From Streptosporangium sp. NBC_01495 (GTDB lineage: Bacteria; Actinomycetota; Actinomycetes; Streptosporangiales; Streptosporangiaceae): a DNA stretch of 64,000 nt. Position numbers and translations under genes: made by a program. How positions within the stretch are numbered: position 1 is the first letter of the stretch; each line of letters begins with the position of its first letter. The stretch lies in contig NZ_CP109430.1 in the NCBI RefSeq assembly GCF_036250735.1, positions 5,518,001-5,582,000 of the forward strand. Reading direction: 5' to 3'. Under the pieces are notes generated by a model that worked only from the letters and a program-made list of their open reading frames with translations, ran no database searches and was not told where the DNA came from. Shown here in pieces: positions 9,196-18,823 of this stretch.

Positions 9196-10884
9196 GTGCC
9201 CAAATTCAAGATCACAAATGGTCCGCTCCCCCGGCGCCTCGCGAGCCGCCTCCCGGCGACCGGCGCCGTCACGCTCGCGGCGACCCTCCTGACAGCGGTA
9301 ACGGCCTTCGCGGGGACGGGTCCGCCGCCCGTGGCGCCGATGTCGCTCACAGCGGCGGCCCTCGCGGGGACGGGTTCGCCCATGGCGCCGGCGTCGTTCA
9401 CATCGACGGCCCTCACTGGGACGGGTTCGCCCACGGCGCCGACGTCGTCCGCATCGGCGGCCCTCACGGGGACGGGTCCCGCCACCGGGGAGATCGGTCC
9501 CGCGTCCGTCGACCGTTTCGTGAACGCCTACCGGGAGGCGACCGGCCTGCCGGGGGCCGCGGTCGCCGTCACCAGGGGAAACGAGGTCGTCCACGTCGCC
9601 GGCTACGGCCGCACCTCCTCCGGCGATCCCGTCACTGCGGACACCCCCATGGCGATCGCGTCGCTCAGCAAGTCCTTCACCTCCCTGGCCGTCATGCAGC
9701 TGGTGGAGAAGGGAGCGGTCAGGCTCGACGAGCCGGTGCGCGTCCGGCTCCCCGAGTTCGTGATGGCCGATCCGCGGGCGGCTCGCATCACCGTCCGCCA
9801 GCTGCTGGACCAGACCTCGGGCATGGCCGACGAGGCCTTTCCCGAGAGGAGCCTGCCCCAGCCCCGCTCGCTCCGCGAGGCCGTCGCGCGACTGAGGGGG
9901 GCGAGGCTGGCCGCCGACCCCGGCACGCGGTGGAGCTATCACAACACCAACTCCCAGGTCGCCGCGCGACTGGTCGAGGTGGCGAGCGGCATGCCCTTCG
10001 CCGGCTACCTCGGGAAGCACGTGTTCGGCCCGCTCGGCATGCGGAACAGCACCACGATCGACACCGAGCGCGACCTCCCCGCGAGCGCGCGGGGCCATCT
10101 CCGACTGCTCGGCGCCGCGCTCGCCCTCCCCGAGCCCCCGGGGTTCGGCAACGGCTCCGGCGGGGTGATCAGCAGCGCGAGGGACATGGCCCAGTGGATG
10201 ATCATGCAGAACGGTGAGGGGGCCGGTCCCGGCGGCGTCCGCGTCGTCTCCGCCGCGAGTGTCGCGGAGATGCGCACCCCGTCCAGGATCAACGACTCCT
10301 ACGCCCTGGGCTGGTCGATCGGCACAACCGGAAAGGGCTCACCGGTCGTCGAGCACGGTGGCGACCTGCTCACCGCGACGGCCCAGCAGACGCTCCTGCC
10401 CCGGTCGGGGTACGGCATCGTGGTCATGGCCAACACCGGCACGGCGTACGCCGACAGCGACGCCATCGCGGACGCGCTGGTCGCCATGGCAGAGGGAGAG
10501 GAGCCCGAGCCGCCCCCCTCGGTCTCCCCGTCCCTGATCATCGATCTCGCCATGGCACTGGCCGCCGCCGCGACGCTCCTCCTGGCGGGCCGCGGGCTGG
10601 CCCGTTCCCGCCGGTGGGCGGCGCGGCGTGCCGGTCGCCCGGCGTGGCGCGCGGCGGCGAGGCTGCTGCCGTACGCGGCGCCGGGGGTGCTGTGCCTGAC
10701 GATCACCGATGTCTTCGCGGTACTGGCCAGAGGAAAGGACACCACCTGGAGGCATGTGGCCTACCTCTACCCGTCCTTCATGATCTGGCTCGTCCTCGCC
10801 ACCGGGGCCTGCCTGGCTTTGATCCTCGTACGGATCGACCACCTGGTACGGACGCGCCGTGCGCCCTCGCCCGGCTCCGGGTGA
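9196..10884 (+). CDS. Membrane-anchored serine hydrolase (class C beta-lactamase fold)
   Basis: 562 residues, GTG start. An N-terminal signal segment is followed by a low-complexity linker of 17-residue repeats (ALTGTGSPTAPTSSASA type, about residues 36-96). The PF00144-type catalytic domain has the SxxK motif SLSK at 156-159 and the Tyr of WSYHNTN; a VEHGGDLLT segment corresponds to the third motif HxG. The C-terminal 110 residues carry three hydrophobic helices, so the enzyme is tethered to the membrane. Function in the family ranges from D-peptidase to esterase; the substrate is not predictable. Its 3' end is overlapped antisense by the run-on frame of the next gene. Confidence 0.85.
   Translation: MPKFKITNGPLPRRLASRLPATGAVTLAATLLTAVTAFAGTGPPPVAPMSLTAAALAGTGSPMAPASFTSTALTGTGSPTAPTSSASAALTGTGPATGEIGPASVDRFVNAYREATGLPGAAVAVTRGNEVVHVAGYGRTSSGDPVTADTPMAIASLSKSFTSLAVMQLVEKGAVRLDEPVRVRLPEFVMADPRAARITVRQLLDQTSGMADEAFPERSLPQPRSLREAVARLRGARLAADPGTRWSYHNTNSQVAARLVEVASGMPFAGYLGKHVFGPLGMRNSTTIDTERDLPASARGHLRLLGAALALPEPPGFGNGSGGVISSARDMAQWMIMQNGEGAGPGGVRVVSAASVAEMRTPSRINDSYALGWSIGTTGKGSPVVEHGGDLLTATAQQTLLPRSGYGIVVMANTGTAYADSDAIADALVAMAEGEEPEPPPSVSPSLIIDLAMALAAAATLLLAGRGLARSRRWAARRAGRPAWRAAARLLPYAAPGVLCLTITDVFAVLARGKDTTWRHVAYLYPSFMIWLVLATGACLALILVRIDHLVRTRRAPSPGSG
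9304..9482 (+). repeat. 51-bp tandem repeat in serine hydrolase linker
   Basis: Copies begin at about 9304, 9358, 9409 and 9460, with 54- then 51-base steps, each starting GCCCTCxCxGGGACGGG. Encoded unit is 17 residues rich in Ala, Thr, Gly, Pro and Ser. It is likely a flexible wall-spanning linker that varies in copy number. Confidence 0.8.
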
Positions 10885-12204
10885 GGGCGCACGGCTCCGG
10901 GTGAGGGGTCCGGCGGATCCCTGACGCGGGCGCGCGACAGACGACCGGGCTCCGGGCTCCGGGCGTTCGGACCCGCCGCGGGGCAGGGTCGCCGTGACCC
11001 TGGTCGGGCCACCGGGGGGACTGTCCACCTCGAAGGCCCCGTCCAGCGCCAGAACCCGCCGCTCCAGCCCGGACAGCCCGCCACCGGCGGGATCCGCCCC
11101 GCCCCGGCCGTCGTCGGTGATCTCCGCGGTCACCGCGTGCCCGTCCTCGCTCAGGACCACCAGGACGCCCCGGGCGTCCGCGTGCTTCGCGGCGTTGGCG
11201 ATGGCCTCGCGGACCACGAAGTAGACGGCCGTCTCGATCTCGGAGACCGGGCGTTCCGTGAGACCGTAGCGGACGGTCACCGGCACGCCCGCCCGCTCCG
11301 CCACCCCGGCCAGGGCCGCGCGCAGGCCCAGCTCGTCCAGCGCGGCCGGGTAGACCCGCCAGGCCACGTCGCGCAGCTCGTCGAGGAGGCGGCGCGACTC
11401 CGCGTACGCCTGGTCCACGAGGGCGGCGACCGCGGCCGGGTCGGCGCCGTGCCGCGCCCGGCCCAGCAGCATCCCCAGGGCCACCCCCCTCTGCTGGACG
11501 CCGTCGTGCAGGTCGCGTTCGATGCGCCGCCGCTCGTCGTCGACGGCCCGTACGATGCCGCTGCGGGTGGCGGTCAGCTCCGCGATGCGGCGGCGCATCG
11601 TCTCCCGCTCCCCGGGACCGGCGAAGTACGCGGCCAGCCTCCGCTCCGCCGCCACCGTCGCCGAGCCCCACAGCGCGGACAGCCCCAGCAGGACCAGCCC
11701 GTAGGCGGTGCCCAGCGGCCCGCTGTCGACCGTCAGGCGCACACCGGGATATCTCAGCGGGACCGGGTACGACGCGCCGGAGAGCAGTTCCCCGACGCCG
11801 CCGAACAGGAAGAGCAGGCCGACGAAGAGACCGGCGAAGGTCAGATAGCTCGCGAACGTGCCGAACGTCGCCCGCAGCGCGAGGTAGCCGTAACCGCTCC
11901 CCACCGGCACCCCGCCGGTGTCGTGGCCGAACCACATCGCCAGCCGGGCCCGTTCCAGCGCGACCAGCCGCGCCGTCCCCGCCGCCGCGAACCGCCGGGC
12001 GGCGCGCCGGCCCGCGGGCCATGCCGCCAGGACCGCGAACAGGACACCCACGACGCACAGGAAGCCGAACTCGGCGACGCCCGTCACGGCCCCCGCGGCC
12101 AGACCGGCGACGCGCCGGGTTGCCGACGCGACCGGTGCCCCGGCCCGGACGGCGGGCCGGGGCACCGGTCGCGGCATGGCGTTCGTCCTCGGCGACATCG
12201 ACAT
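10339..12204 (-). CDS. NarL-type sensor histidine kinase, stop codon lost
   Basis: Four or five TM helices (GFLCVVGVLFAVLAAW, YLTFAGLFVGLLFLFGGV, LGTAYGLVLLGLSALWG) precede a HisKA_3 dimerisation segment with the phosphorylatable His in RRRIERDLHDGVQQR and an HATPase domain (VREAIANAAKHADA, DDGRGGADP, GGLSGLERRV). The kinase should end near 10970 after TRVTATLPR. Instead the frame stays open for about 210 further codons, antisense through the 3' end of the serine hydrolase, giving a Arg/Gly/Pro-rich tail without sense. No partner response regulator is adjacent. A deletion or frameshift that removed the natural stop and the regulator gene is the simplest reading. ATG 12204 follows a -10 box directly. 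Confidence 0.75.
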   Translation of the reverse strand: MSMSPRTNAMPRPVPRPAVRAGAPVASATRRVAGLAAGAVTGVAEFGFLCVVGVLFAVLAAWPAGRRAARRFAAAGTARLVALERARLAMWFGHDTGGVPVGSGYGYLALRATFGTFASYLTFAGLFVGLLFLFGGVGELLSGASYPVPLRYPGVRLTVDSGPLGTAYGLVLLGLSALWGSATVAAERRLAAYFAGPGERETMRRRIAELTATRSGIVRAVDDERRRIERDLHDGVQQRGVALGMLLGRARHGADPAAVAALVDQAYAESRRLLDELRDVAWRVYPAALDELGLRAALAGVAERAGVPVTVRYGLTERPVSEIETAVYFVVREAIANAAKHADARGVLVVLSEDGHAVTAEITDDGRGGADPAGGGLSGLERRVLALDGAFEVDSPPGGPTRVTATLPRGGSERPEPGARSSVARPRQGSAGPLTRSRAPSPGAGRGRTARPYQVVDPYEDQSQAGPGGEDEPDHEGRVEVGHMPPGGVLSSGQYREDIGDRQAQHPRRRVRQQPRRRAPRRATGTPRRPPAGTGQPAARQEERRGGGQCHGEIDDQGRGDRGGRLGLLSLCHGDQRVRDGVAVGVRRAGVGHDHDAVPRPGQERLLGRRGEQVATVLDDR

Positions 12205-12211
12205 CGGACAA

Positions 12212-12217
12212 ATTGTA
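12212..12217 (-). promoter_or_regulatory. Candidate -10 box for a leaderless kinase mRNA
   Basis: TACAAT on the minus strand lies 7 bases before the ATG at 12204, the geometry of actinobacterial leaderless transcripts. A weak TTCTTC stands 19 bases further upstream. Confidence 0.4.
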
Positions 12218-12455
12218 TTGACCTTTCTTCGCCCCCGAAGAACACCAAGAAACGGCATTCACCATCGAAACCAGGCGAGACCTCGCGGTTCGGAGGCTGG
12301 AGAAACCCAGCCGGGGAGAGCGGCGAGGTGCGGCACCCGCCCGGCCATCTCCGAAGGAGCCCACCCCCCGGAAACCGAAGGACCACCGGAAGCCCTCCAG
12401 AGGCCGAGACCCTCCGGAGTCCCTGGAGCCCTCCGGACCTTCGGAACCCTCGACC

Positions 12456-12519
12456 CCGGACCACCGGACCACCGGACCACCGGACCACCGGACCACCGGA
12501 CCACCGGACCACCGGACCA
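12456..12519. repeat. 8-bp tandem repeat (CCGGACCA unit)
   Basis: About eight uninterrupted copies of CCGGACCA within the purine/pyrimidine-skewed gap 12260-12689 between the kinase and a secreted protein gene. The rest of this gap is also rich in CCGGA words and contains no supported gene. Simple repeats of this kind are prone to copy-number slippage. Confidence 0.85.
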
Positions 12520-12689
12520 AAGCCTTACGGAACCGCTGAACCTTCGGAGCGGAGCCCCCGGAACCTCCTGAGCCTGTACACCATTCGGGCGATCACCAAC
12601 GGGCCTAATACCTGCGCAAAACCACCGAAAGACTGCCCCGGGCATGAATTCACGTTGACCGGCCACCGGGGATTGGTCATATTTGCGCA

Positions 12690-13199
12690 ATGATTCATCT
12701 ACGCCCCCTCGCGGGAGTGATCCTCGCGTCCGTTCTGCTGACCGGATCCCTCGCCGCCCCCGCCTCCGCCTCGACCAGGGAAACCGTCGCCGTCTCCTCG
12801 ACCGAGGCGGCCGCGCGACCGGGTAACGGAAAGATCCTCTACGACCGCATCAGCGGTGGGCGGGGCAAGCTGAAGGTCAAGAACGGCACCAGCAGGGACG
12901 CCGTCGTCACCCTGGTCCGGGGCAGGTCCAAGGCGATCAGCATCTACGTCCGCGCCCGGTCCACCGCCTCCGTCACCGATGTCAGGGACGGCACCTACAC
13001 CATCTTCTTCACCTCAGGCCACAACTTCAACGTCTCCCGGGGCAGGTTCACCCGTACCCCCTCCTACCAGCGCTTCGACCGCCGGCTGAGGTTCACCTCG
13101 ACCTCGACCAGCTGGTCCATCGCGACCCTGACCCTCAACCCCGTCAGGGGTGGCAACGCCCGGACGACCGGCGTCAACCCGAACGACTTCCCGGCCTGA
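12690..13199 (+). CDS. Secreted hypothetical protein
   Basis: 169 residues with a clear Sec signal (LAGVILASVLLTGSLAAPASA, cleavage after ASA). The mature protein is basic and Ser/Thr/Arg-rich, with beta-strand patterns such as KLKVKNGTSRDAVVTLV and TIFFTSGHNFNVSRGRF, and no cysteines. I do not recognise the family. The beta pattern would suit a small Ig-like or cell-wall-associated domain, but that is a guess. Confidence 0.65.
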   Translation: MIHLRPLAGVILASVLLTGSLAAPASASTRETVAVSSTEAAARPGNGKILYDRISGGRGKLKVKNGTSRDAVVTLVRGRSKAISIYVRARSTASVTDVRDGTYTIFFTSGHNFNVSRGRFTRTPSYQRFDRRLRFTSTSTSWSIATLTLNPVRGGNARTTGVNPNDFPA

Positions 13200-13515
13200 T
13201 CCGGCCTGATCCGGCGAGATCCGGCGAGATCCGGACCCTGCTCCCCCACTCCGTACGCCCACCGTCACGGCAACGCCCGCAGCGTCGCCGAAAGAGCCGC
13301 CGAGCCGTCCTTCCCAGCCGGGAAGGCGGCCCGGCGCCCGTTCGGCGGCGGAACGGGACGGCCGCGCCCTTCGCGAGCGCCTCCGGCGGCGGAGGCTCTC
13401 CGCTCCCAGCGAAGGACGCGACGGCGAGCCAGGCGCCACAGCACACCGTCGCGGGACGTACCTTGAACTGCACGGGTTGTTGTATCTGACCAGACCTGGG
13501 GAAGGTGTGAACGCC
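13200..13515. other. Intergenic region upstream of the sigma factor
   Basis: 316 bases without a gene. It begins with four short direct repeats of GATCCGGC (13200-13236, alternately preceded by CT and GA) and should hold the sigma factor promoter. The first codons in frame from 13477 are replaced by the ATG at 13516. Confidence 0.4.
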
Positions 13516-14522
<1,007 letters not shown>

Positions 14523-14535
<13 letters not shown>

Positions 14536-15032
14536 TCCGGCTCCCTGCCCCGATGGGAGCCGACCTGATCCACTTCCAGCCCTGCCTGCACCCGGCCTGA
14601 TCCGTTCCCGGCCCCGCCGGCACCCGGCCTGCCCTGACCGGTTCCCAGGCCGGTCCGCCCTCGGGCCGACCGGTCGGTGACGCTCAGCCGGCCGTCCTCC
14701 GCGCCCGCGCCGCCGGTGTAGACGACACGGCGTACCCCGGCCCGGACGGCGGCGTCGACGACCGTGCGGTGCTGCCGCACGCGGATCCCGGGCGTCATGT
14801 CCGACCCGGACACCAGGAGCAGCACGCCGACCCCGGCGAGCGCGGCGTCGACGGACGCGGCGTCGTCATGATCGCAGTGCCGCACCTCGACGCCACGGCC
14901 CGGCAGGTCCCCCGCCTTCTCCGGGGTGCGGGCGAGCGCGACGAGATCGCGGGGAGGGACCCTGGTGAGCAGGTCCTCGATGACGAGGCGTCCGAGATTG
15001 CCCGTGACACCGGTCACAGCGATCCTGGTCAA
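14523..15032 (-). pseudogene. Truncated NAD(P)-binding NmrA-like oxidoreductase
   Basis: Start TTG 15032 behind GGAAGAGG. The first 90 or so residues are a good NmrA/SDR Rossmann start (RIAVTGVTGNLGRLVIEDLL, then VALARTPEKAGDL, VEVRHCDHDDAASVDAALAGV, RRVVYTGGAGAED). After about 14690 the frame turns into Gly/Arg-rich nonsense that overlaps the sigma factor end. Family members are about 280 residues, so two thirds are missing. It sits downstream of an Lrp regulator on the same strand. A decayed gene; any remaining product would lack the substrate-binding part. Confidence 0.7.
14538..14562 (+). terminator. Hairpin after the sigma factor
   Basis: CGGCTCCC and GGGAGCCG pair around a 9-base loop starting 3 bases after the stop. 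No U tract. Confidence 0.5.
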
Positions 15033-15288
15033 CGGCGTTTCCTCTTCCCTTGCGTGGCTTACCGGCTTCTCTTCCGCGCCTTCCCGCGGGTCTCCCGCGA
15101 GCTCCCCGCCGGGTTTCGCGCCGGTCCGGCGCGGACGGCCCGCCGGCGACGACGGGGAGATGCCCGGGGAGCGTACCGGCGAGGGCGCACCGGCTGCCTC
15201 AGATTTAATTCCCGTTCGGCGAGGTCCTTCTCGAAGGGCCTGGAGACGAAGGTGAGACCGCCGTCGGCTCGACCCGCCCTCAACCGCG

Positions 15289-15744
15289 TCAGGGGTTGTC
15301 CGTCCGGTGAGGGACATGCAGGCCACGCTCGAAGAAGCTCTCCAGCACCATGATGGTCCGCGTTCCGACCACGCCCTCGATCTCGAAGATCCTGCGCAGC
15401 ACATCCTGCAGTTCCCGCGTGCTCGCCGTGCGCACCTTGGCCAGCAGTGACGCCGGGCCCGCGATGACGTGCGCCTCCTCGATCTCGGGAATCGCCAGCA
15501 GCGCCTCGCCCGTCGCGCCCATCCACGCTTTTCCCTCCACCAGGACGAACGACAACACCCCCCTGCCCACGGCGATGGGGTCGACCTCGATGGTCGTCCG
15601 CCGGATCAGCCCCCGCTCGCGCAGCTTGCGCACCCGCTCGTGCGCGGCGCCGCCCGACAACCCCACCGCGGCGCCGAGTGCGGCGTAGGGCTGACCGGCG
15701 TCGGCCTGGAGAAGACCAATCAGCATCTTGTCTATATCATCCAT
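15289..15744 (-). CDS. Lrp/AsnC-family regulator
   Basis: 151 residues from ATG 15744. The N-terminal HTH (MDDIDKMLIGLLQADAGQPYAALGAAVGLSGGAAHERVRKLRERGLI) is followed by the RAM/AsnC effector domain (VEGKAWMGATGEALLAIPEIEEAHVIAGPASLLAKVR). The -10-like TATGAT at 15751-15756 lies 6 bases before the ATG, so translation may be leaderless. It is divergent from the SMP-30 gene with only 34 bases between starts; control of that gene in response to a small ligand is likely, as Lrp regulators usually act on a neighbour. Confidence 0.9.
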   Translation of the reverse strand: MDDIDKMLIGLLQADAGQPYAALGAAVGLSGGAAHERVRKLRERGLIRRTTIEVDPIAVGRGVLSFVLVEGKAWMGATGEALLAIPEIEEAHVIAGPASLLAKVRTASTRELQDVLRRIFEIEGVVGTRTIMVLESFFERGLHVPHRTDNP

Positions 15745-15750
15745 AGACGT

Positions 15751-15756
15751 ATCATA
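15751..15756 (-). promoter_or_regulatory. -10 box of the Lrp gene (leaderless)
   Basis: TATGAT on the minus strand, 6 bases before the ATG at 15744. It lies inside the 34-base divergent gap, so any regulator bound here affects both genes. Confidence 0.45.
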
Positions 15757-15778
15757 TTCTGTGATCAAGGAGAATTAC

Positions 15779-16666
15779 ATGATGGAATCCATTCCGGCGG
15801 AGTTCGAGGTGCTCGATGAGCGATTCGTCGGCGTCGGCGGCGACGAGCGGATCGAGCGGATCTATCACGGTTGCCGATGGGCCGAAGGTCCCACCTACGT
15901 CGCGGCGGGCCGCTATCTGCTGTGGAGCGACATCCCCAACGACAGGATGCTCCGATGGGATGAGATGACCGGGAACGTGGGCCCCTTCCGCGCCCCCGCG
16001 GGCTACAGCAACGGTCACACCCTCGACCGTCAGGGCCGGCTGATCTCCTGCGAGCAGGGCAACCGGCGGGTGACCCGTACCGAGCACGACGGCTCCATCA
16101 CCGTCGTCGCCGACAGATGGCAGGGCAAGCGTCTCAACAGCCCCAACGACGTGGTGGTCAGGTCGGACGACTCGATCTGGTTCACCGACCCCAGTTACGG
16201 CATCACCAGCGACTACGAGGGGCACCGCGCCGAGAGCGAGATCGGCGGCGACCAGGTTTACCGTCTCGATCCCGGCACCGGAGAGGTCACGGTGGTGGCC
16301 GACGACTTCGCCCGTCCCAACGGCCTGGCCTTCTCTCCGGACGAATCCCGGCTCTACATCGCCGACACCCGCCACAAGCATCTGCGGGTCTTCGACGTAC
16401 GCGGCGACGCGTTGGAGAACGGCAGGGTGCTCGCGGAATGCTCAGTGGGCAGCTTCGACGGGATCAGGCTCGACACCACCGGCCGGATCTGGGCGGCGAC
16501 GCACGAGGGAGTGCACTGCTTCGACCCGGACGGTACGTTGATCGGCAAGCTCAAACTTCCCGAGAAGACCTCCAACCTGGTCTTCGGCGGCCTCAAGCGC
16601 AACTGGCTGTTCATGACGGCCTCCACCTCGGTCTACGCGATCATGACCAACGTCCGCGGAGCGTGA
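15779..16666 (+). CDS. SMP-30/gluconolactonase family protein
   Basis: 295 residues, ATG 15779 behind AAGGAG. Six-bladed propeller lactonase family. Metal-site landmarks are the N-terminal EGPTYV (Glu), the central [21 protein letters not shown] and the [20 protein letters not shown] segment that provides Asn and Asp ligands. It probably hydrolyses a sugar lactone; substrate unknown. Cytoplasmic (no signal). Likely under control of the divergent Lrp protein. Confidence 0.9.
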   Translation: MMESIPAEFEVLDERFVGVGGDERIERIYHGCRWAEGPTYVAAGRYLLWSDIPNDRMLRWDEMTGNVGPFRAPAGYSNGHTLDRQGRLISCEQGNRRVTRTEHDGSITVVADRWQGKRLNSPNDVVVRSDDSIWFTDPSYGITSDYEGHRAESEIGGDQVYRLDPGTGEVTVVADDFARPNGLAFSPDESRLYIADTRHKHLRVFDVRGDALENGRVLAECSVGSFDGIRLDTTGRIWAATHEGVHCFDPDGTLIGKLKLPEKTSNLVFGGLKRNWLFMTASTSVYAIMTNVRGA

Positions 16667-16845
16667 TCCTCCCCGGGGCGGGTCCGGGACGGCATGACCG
16701 CCTCCCGCGAACCGCCCCGTTCGCGCGGTGAGGGCGTGCTCGTAGCCGGGTGCCCCCTCCCGCGGTGCGCTCCTCGGTGACCGCGACACGGATGGGGGCA
16801 CGCGCGCAGCCGTATGGCCTGCCTCCCCCGGCGGAGACCCCGCCC

Positions 16846-17346
16846 TCAGTTCGCGGCGGTGGACGGTACGTCGGGAAGCCTGGCCGGGGCGGTGTCGTGA
16901 GCCTGCTGGAAGATCACCGAAGTGCGGAATCCGGCGATCTCGCGGCGTTTGCTGAGCTGGTCCAGGAGGAAGGCGTGCAGGTGGTCGAGGTCCTGGACCG
17001 CCACGTGGAGGAGGAAGTCGTCACCGCCGGCCAGCACGAAGACGCTGAGAACCTCGGGCAGGGCGTTCGCGGACTCCTTGAAGGTGTCGATGACGGCGCG
17101 GCTGAGCGGGCGCACCTGCACGGAGACCAGGGCCTGGACGCCGCGATTGAGAGCCGCGGGGTCGATGTCGGCGTGATAGCCGCGGATGACCCCGCGGCGG
17201 GTGAGCGCCCTCACGCGTTCCAGGCAGGTCGAGGGCGCGACACCGAGTTTGCGGGCCAGCTCACGATTGGACTGCCGCGCATCCGTTTGGAGAAGCCGGA
17301 TGATCTCCGAATCAAGTTCGTCCATGACCAGCATTTTGCCGGTCAT
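16846..17346 (-). CDS. Lrp/AsnC-family regulator of the amino-acid dehydrogenase
   Basis: About 166 residues. HTH: LDSEIIRLLQTDARQSNRELARKLGVAPSTCLERVRALTRRGVI. RAM domain: VSVQVRPLSRAVIDTFKESANALPEVLSVFVLAGGDDFLLHVAV. The start could be ATG 17346 or 17325; neither has a strong ribosome site. It is divergent from a Leu/Val/Phe dehydrogenase gene 88 bases away, the standard arrangement in which the Lrp protein senses a branched-chain or aromatic amino acid and induces its catabolism. Confidence 0.9.
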   Translation of the reverse strand: MTGKMLVMDELDSEIIRLLQTDARQSNRELARKLGVAPSTCLERVRALTRRGVIRGYHADIDPAALNRGVQALVSVQVRPLSRAVIDTFKESANALPEVLSVFVLAGGDDFLLHVAVQDLDHLHAFLLDQLSKRREIAGFRTSVIFQQAHDTAPARLPDVPSTAAN

Positions 17347-17434
17347 TCCGGCCATGCGTTCGATCAGGCCCCTGAGCGGCGGCCAAATGCTTGATTCTTG
17401 GACCCTGATGTCGCTCACATGAAGGGGTTGCCAC

Positions 17435-18523
17435 ATGTCCGGGTTCGACCACGAACAGGTCGCGGTTCACACGGGGCCACGCTCCGGCCTGCCCGTCATC
17501 GTCGCCGTCCATTCGACGGCGCTCGGCCAGGCGGTCGGTGGATGCCGGATCTGGCACTACCCCGACTGGCGGGACGGCCTCACCGACGCGTTGCGCCTGT
17601 CGGCCGGCATGACCGCCAAGTGCGCGGTGGCCGGACTGGCCAACGGCGGCGGCAAGACCGTCGTCGCCGTACCCGAGGGGGTCGACCTCGACCCGGTCCG
17701 CCGCCGTCACGCGCTGTACGACGTCGCGGACGTCATCGCCTCCCTGGACGGCCGGTACGCGACCGGCCCGGACGTCGGAACCACACCGGCCGACATGGCG
17801 ATCATCGGCGAGCGCACCCCCCACGTGTTCTGCAGGCCGGCGCGACAGGCCGGTAGCGGCGACTCCTCGCCGCACACCGCGACCGGGACTCTCGCCGCGC
17901 TGCGCGCCGTCAGCCGGCGGATCCACGGCACCCCCAGCCTCACCGGCCGTCGCGTCGCCGTGGTCGGCCTGGGCAACGTCGGTGAGAAACTCGTCCGCCT
18001 GCTCGCCGCCGAGGGAGCCGAACTCCTGGTCGGCGACATCGACCCCGGCAAACGGGCACTGGCCGACGAGGTCGGCGCCACCTGGGGCGACCCCGCGCGG
18101 GTCGTCACCGCGGACGTCGACATCCTGGTACCCGCGGCCCTCGGCGGCGTCCTCACCGAGGAGATCGTGCCCGACCTGCGGTGCGCCGCCATCGCGGGGC
18201 CCGCGAACAACCAGCTCAGCGTCCAGGCCGTCGCCGGCCTGCTGCACCGCCGCGGCATCATCTGGGTGCCGGACTACGTCGCCGGCGCGGGCGGAGTGAT
18301 CCACGCCCTCACCGTCGAGCTCAACGACGGCACCGCGGACGAGGCACTCACCCGCGTCCAGAACATCGAGGACACCGTCGACACCCTGCTGGCCACCGCC
18401 GAACGCAACGGCACCACCCCCGCCCAGGCAGCGTCCGAGCTGACCCGGCTCCGCCTGCGCGCGGCCGCCGCCTCGCACCGTTCCCGGCCCCGCCGGGGAG
18501 AGACGGCAGCCCGCCACGGGTGA
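17435..18523 (+). CDS. Glu/Leu/Phe/Val dehydrogenase (valine/leucine type)
   Basis: 362 residues, ATG 17435 behind GAAGGGG. NAD-dependent oxidative deamination of a branched-chain or aromatic amino acid. The dimerisation/substrate domain has GGCRIW, the Lys-containing motif MTAKCAVAGLANGGGK (two catalytic lysines) and the GPDVGTTPADM motif. The NAD domain has VAVVGLGNVGEKLVRLL and ends with AGPANNQLS and PDYVAGAGGVI. Length and motifs match Streptomyces valine dehydrogenase, which feeds acyl-CoA precursors for polyketides; the exact amino acid preference cannot be read from sequence. Confidence 0.92.
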   Translation: MSGFDHEQVAVHTGPRSGLPVIVAVHSTALGQAVGGCRIWHYPDWRDGLTDALRLSAGMTAKCAVAGLANGGGKTVVAVPEGVDLDPVRRRHALYDVADVIASLDGRYATGPDVGTTPADMAIIGERTPHVFCRPARQAGSGDSSPHTATGTLAALRAVSRRIHGTPSLTGRRVAVVGLGNVGEKLVRLLAAEGAELLVGDIDPGKRALADEVGATWGDPARVVTADVDILVPAALGGVLTEEIVPDLRCAAIAGPANNQLSVQAVAGLLHRRGIIWVPDYVAGAGGVIHALTVELNDGTADEALTRVQNIEDTVDTLLATAERNGTTPAQAASELTRLRLRAAAASHRSRPRRGETAARHG

Positions 18524-18823
18524 TCACGGAGATCACGCCTCCGTCCGCCGGAGCCACGCCGACGAGGTCGAGACGCGCCGGGCCTGCCTGCCGGCCCGCC
18601 GGGACTGAACCGGTCCGGCGTACGGTCGTGCCGGACGAGGATCGAGCGCCCGGCCGGTGAGGCCCTCGGGACAGGCGGCACGGGGCCGGGGGAACCGGAC
18701 GACGCCAGGTGTCGTTGTGCGAGGAGGGGTACCGAGAGCGCGGGTGGAGCATCAAGCGCGACGAGGCGCGTCCCACCTCCCGACCTCACGAACTCCGTGA
18801 ATCCATCGAAACGGAATGAAGCC
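18524..18823. other. Intergenic region, no gene seen
   Basis: About 300 bases between the dehydrogenase and the CPBP protease genes. Open frames here are frayed ends of neighbours. No clear hairpin, repeat or small gene. Confidence 0.4.

Noticed and set aside
8808..9485. 225-codon minus-strand frame rich in VPVRAADADD repeats
   Set aside because: It is the antisense of the 51-bp repeat in the serine hydrolase gene and overlaps its start.
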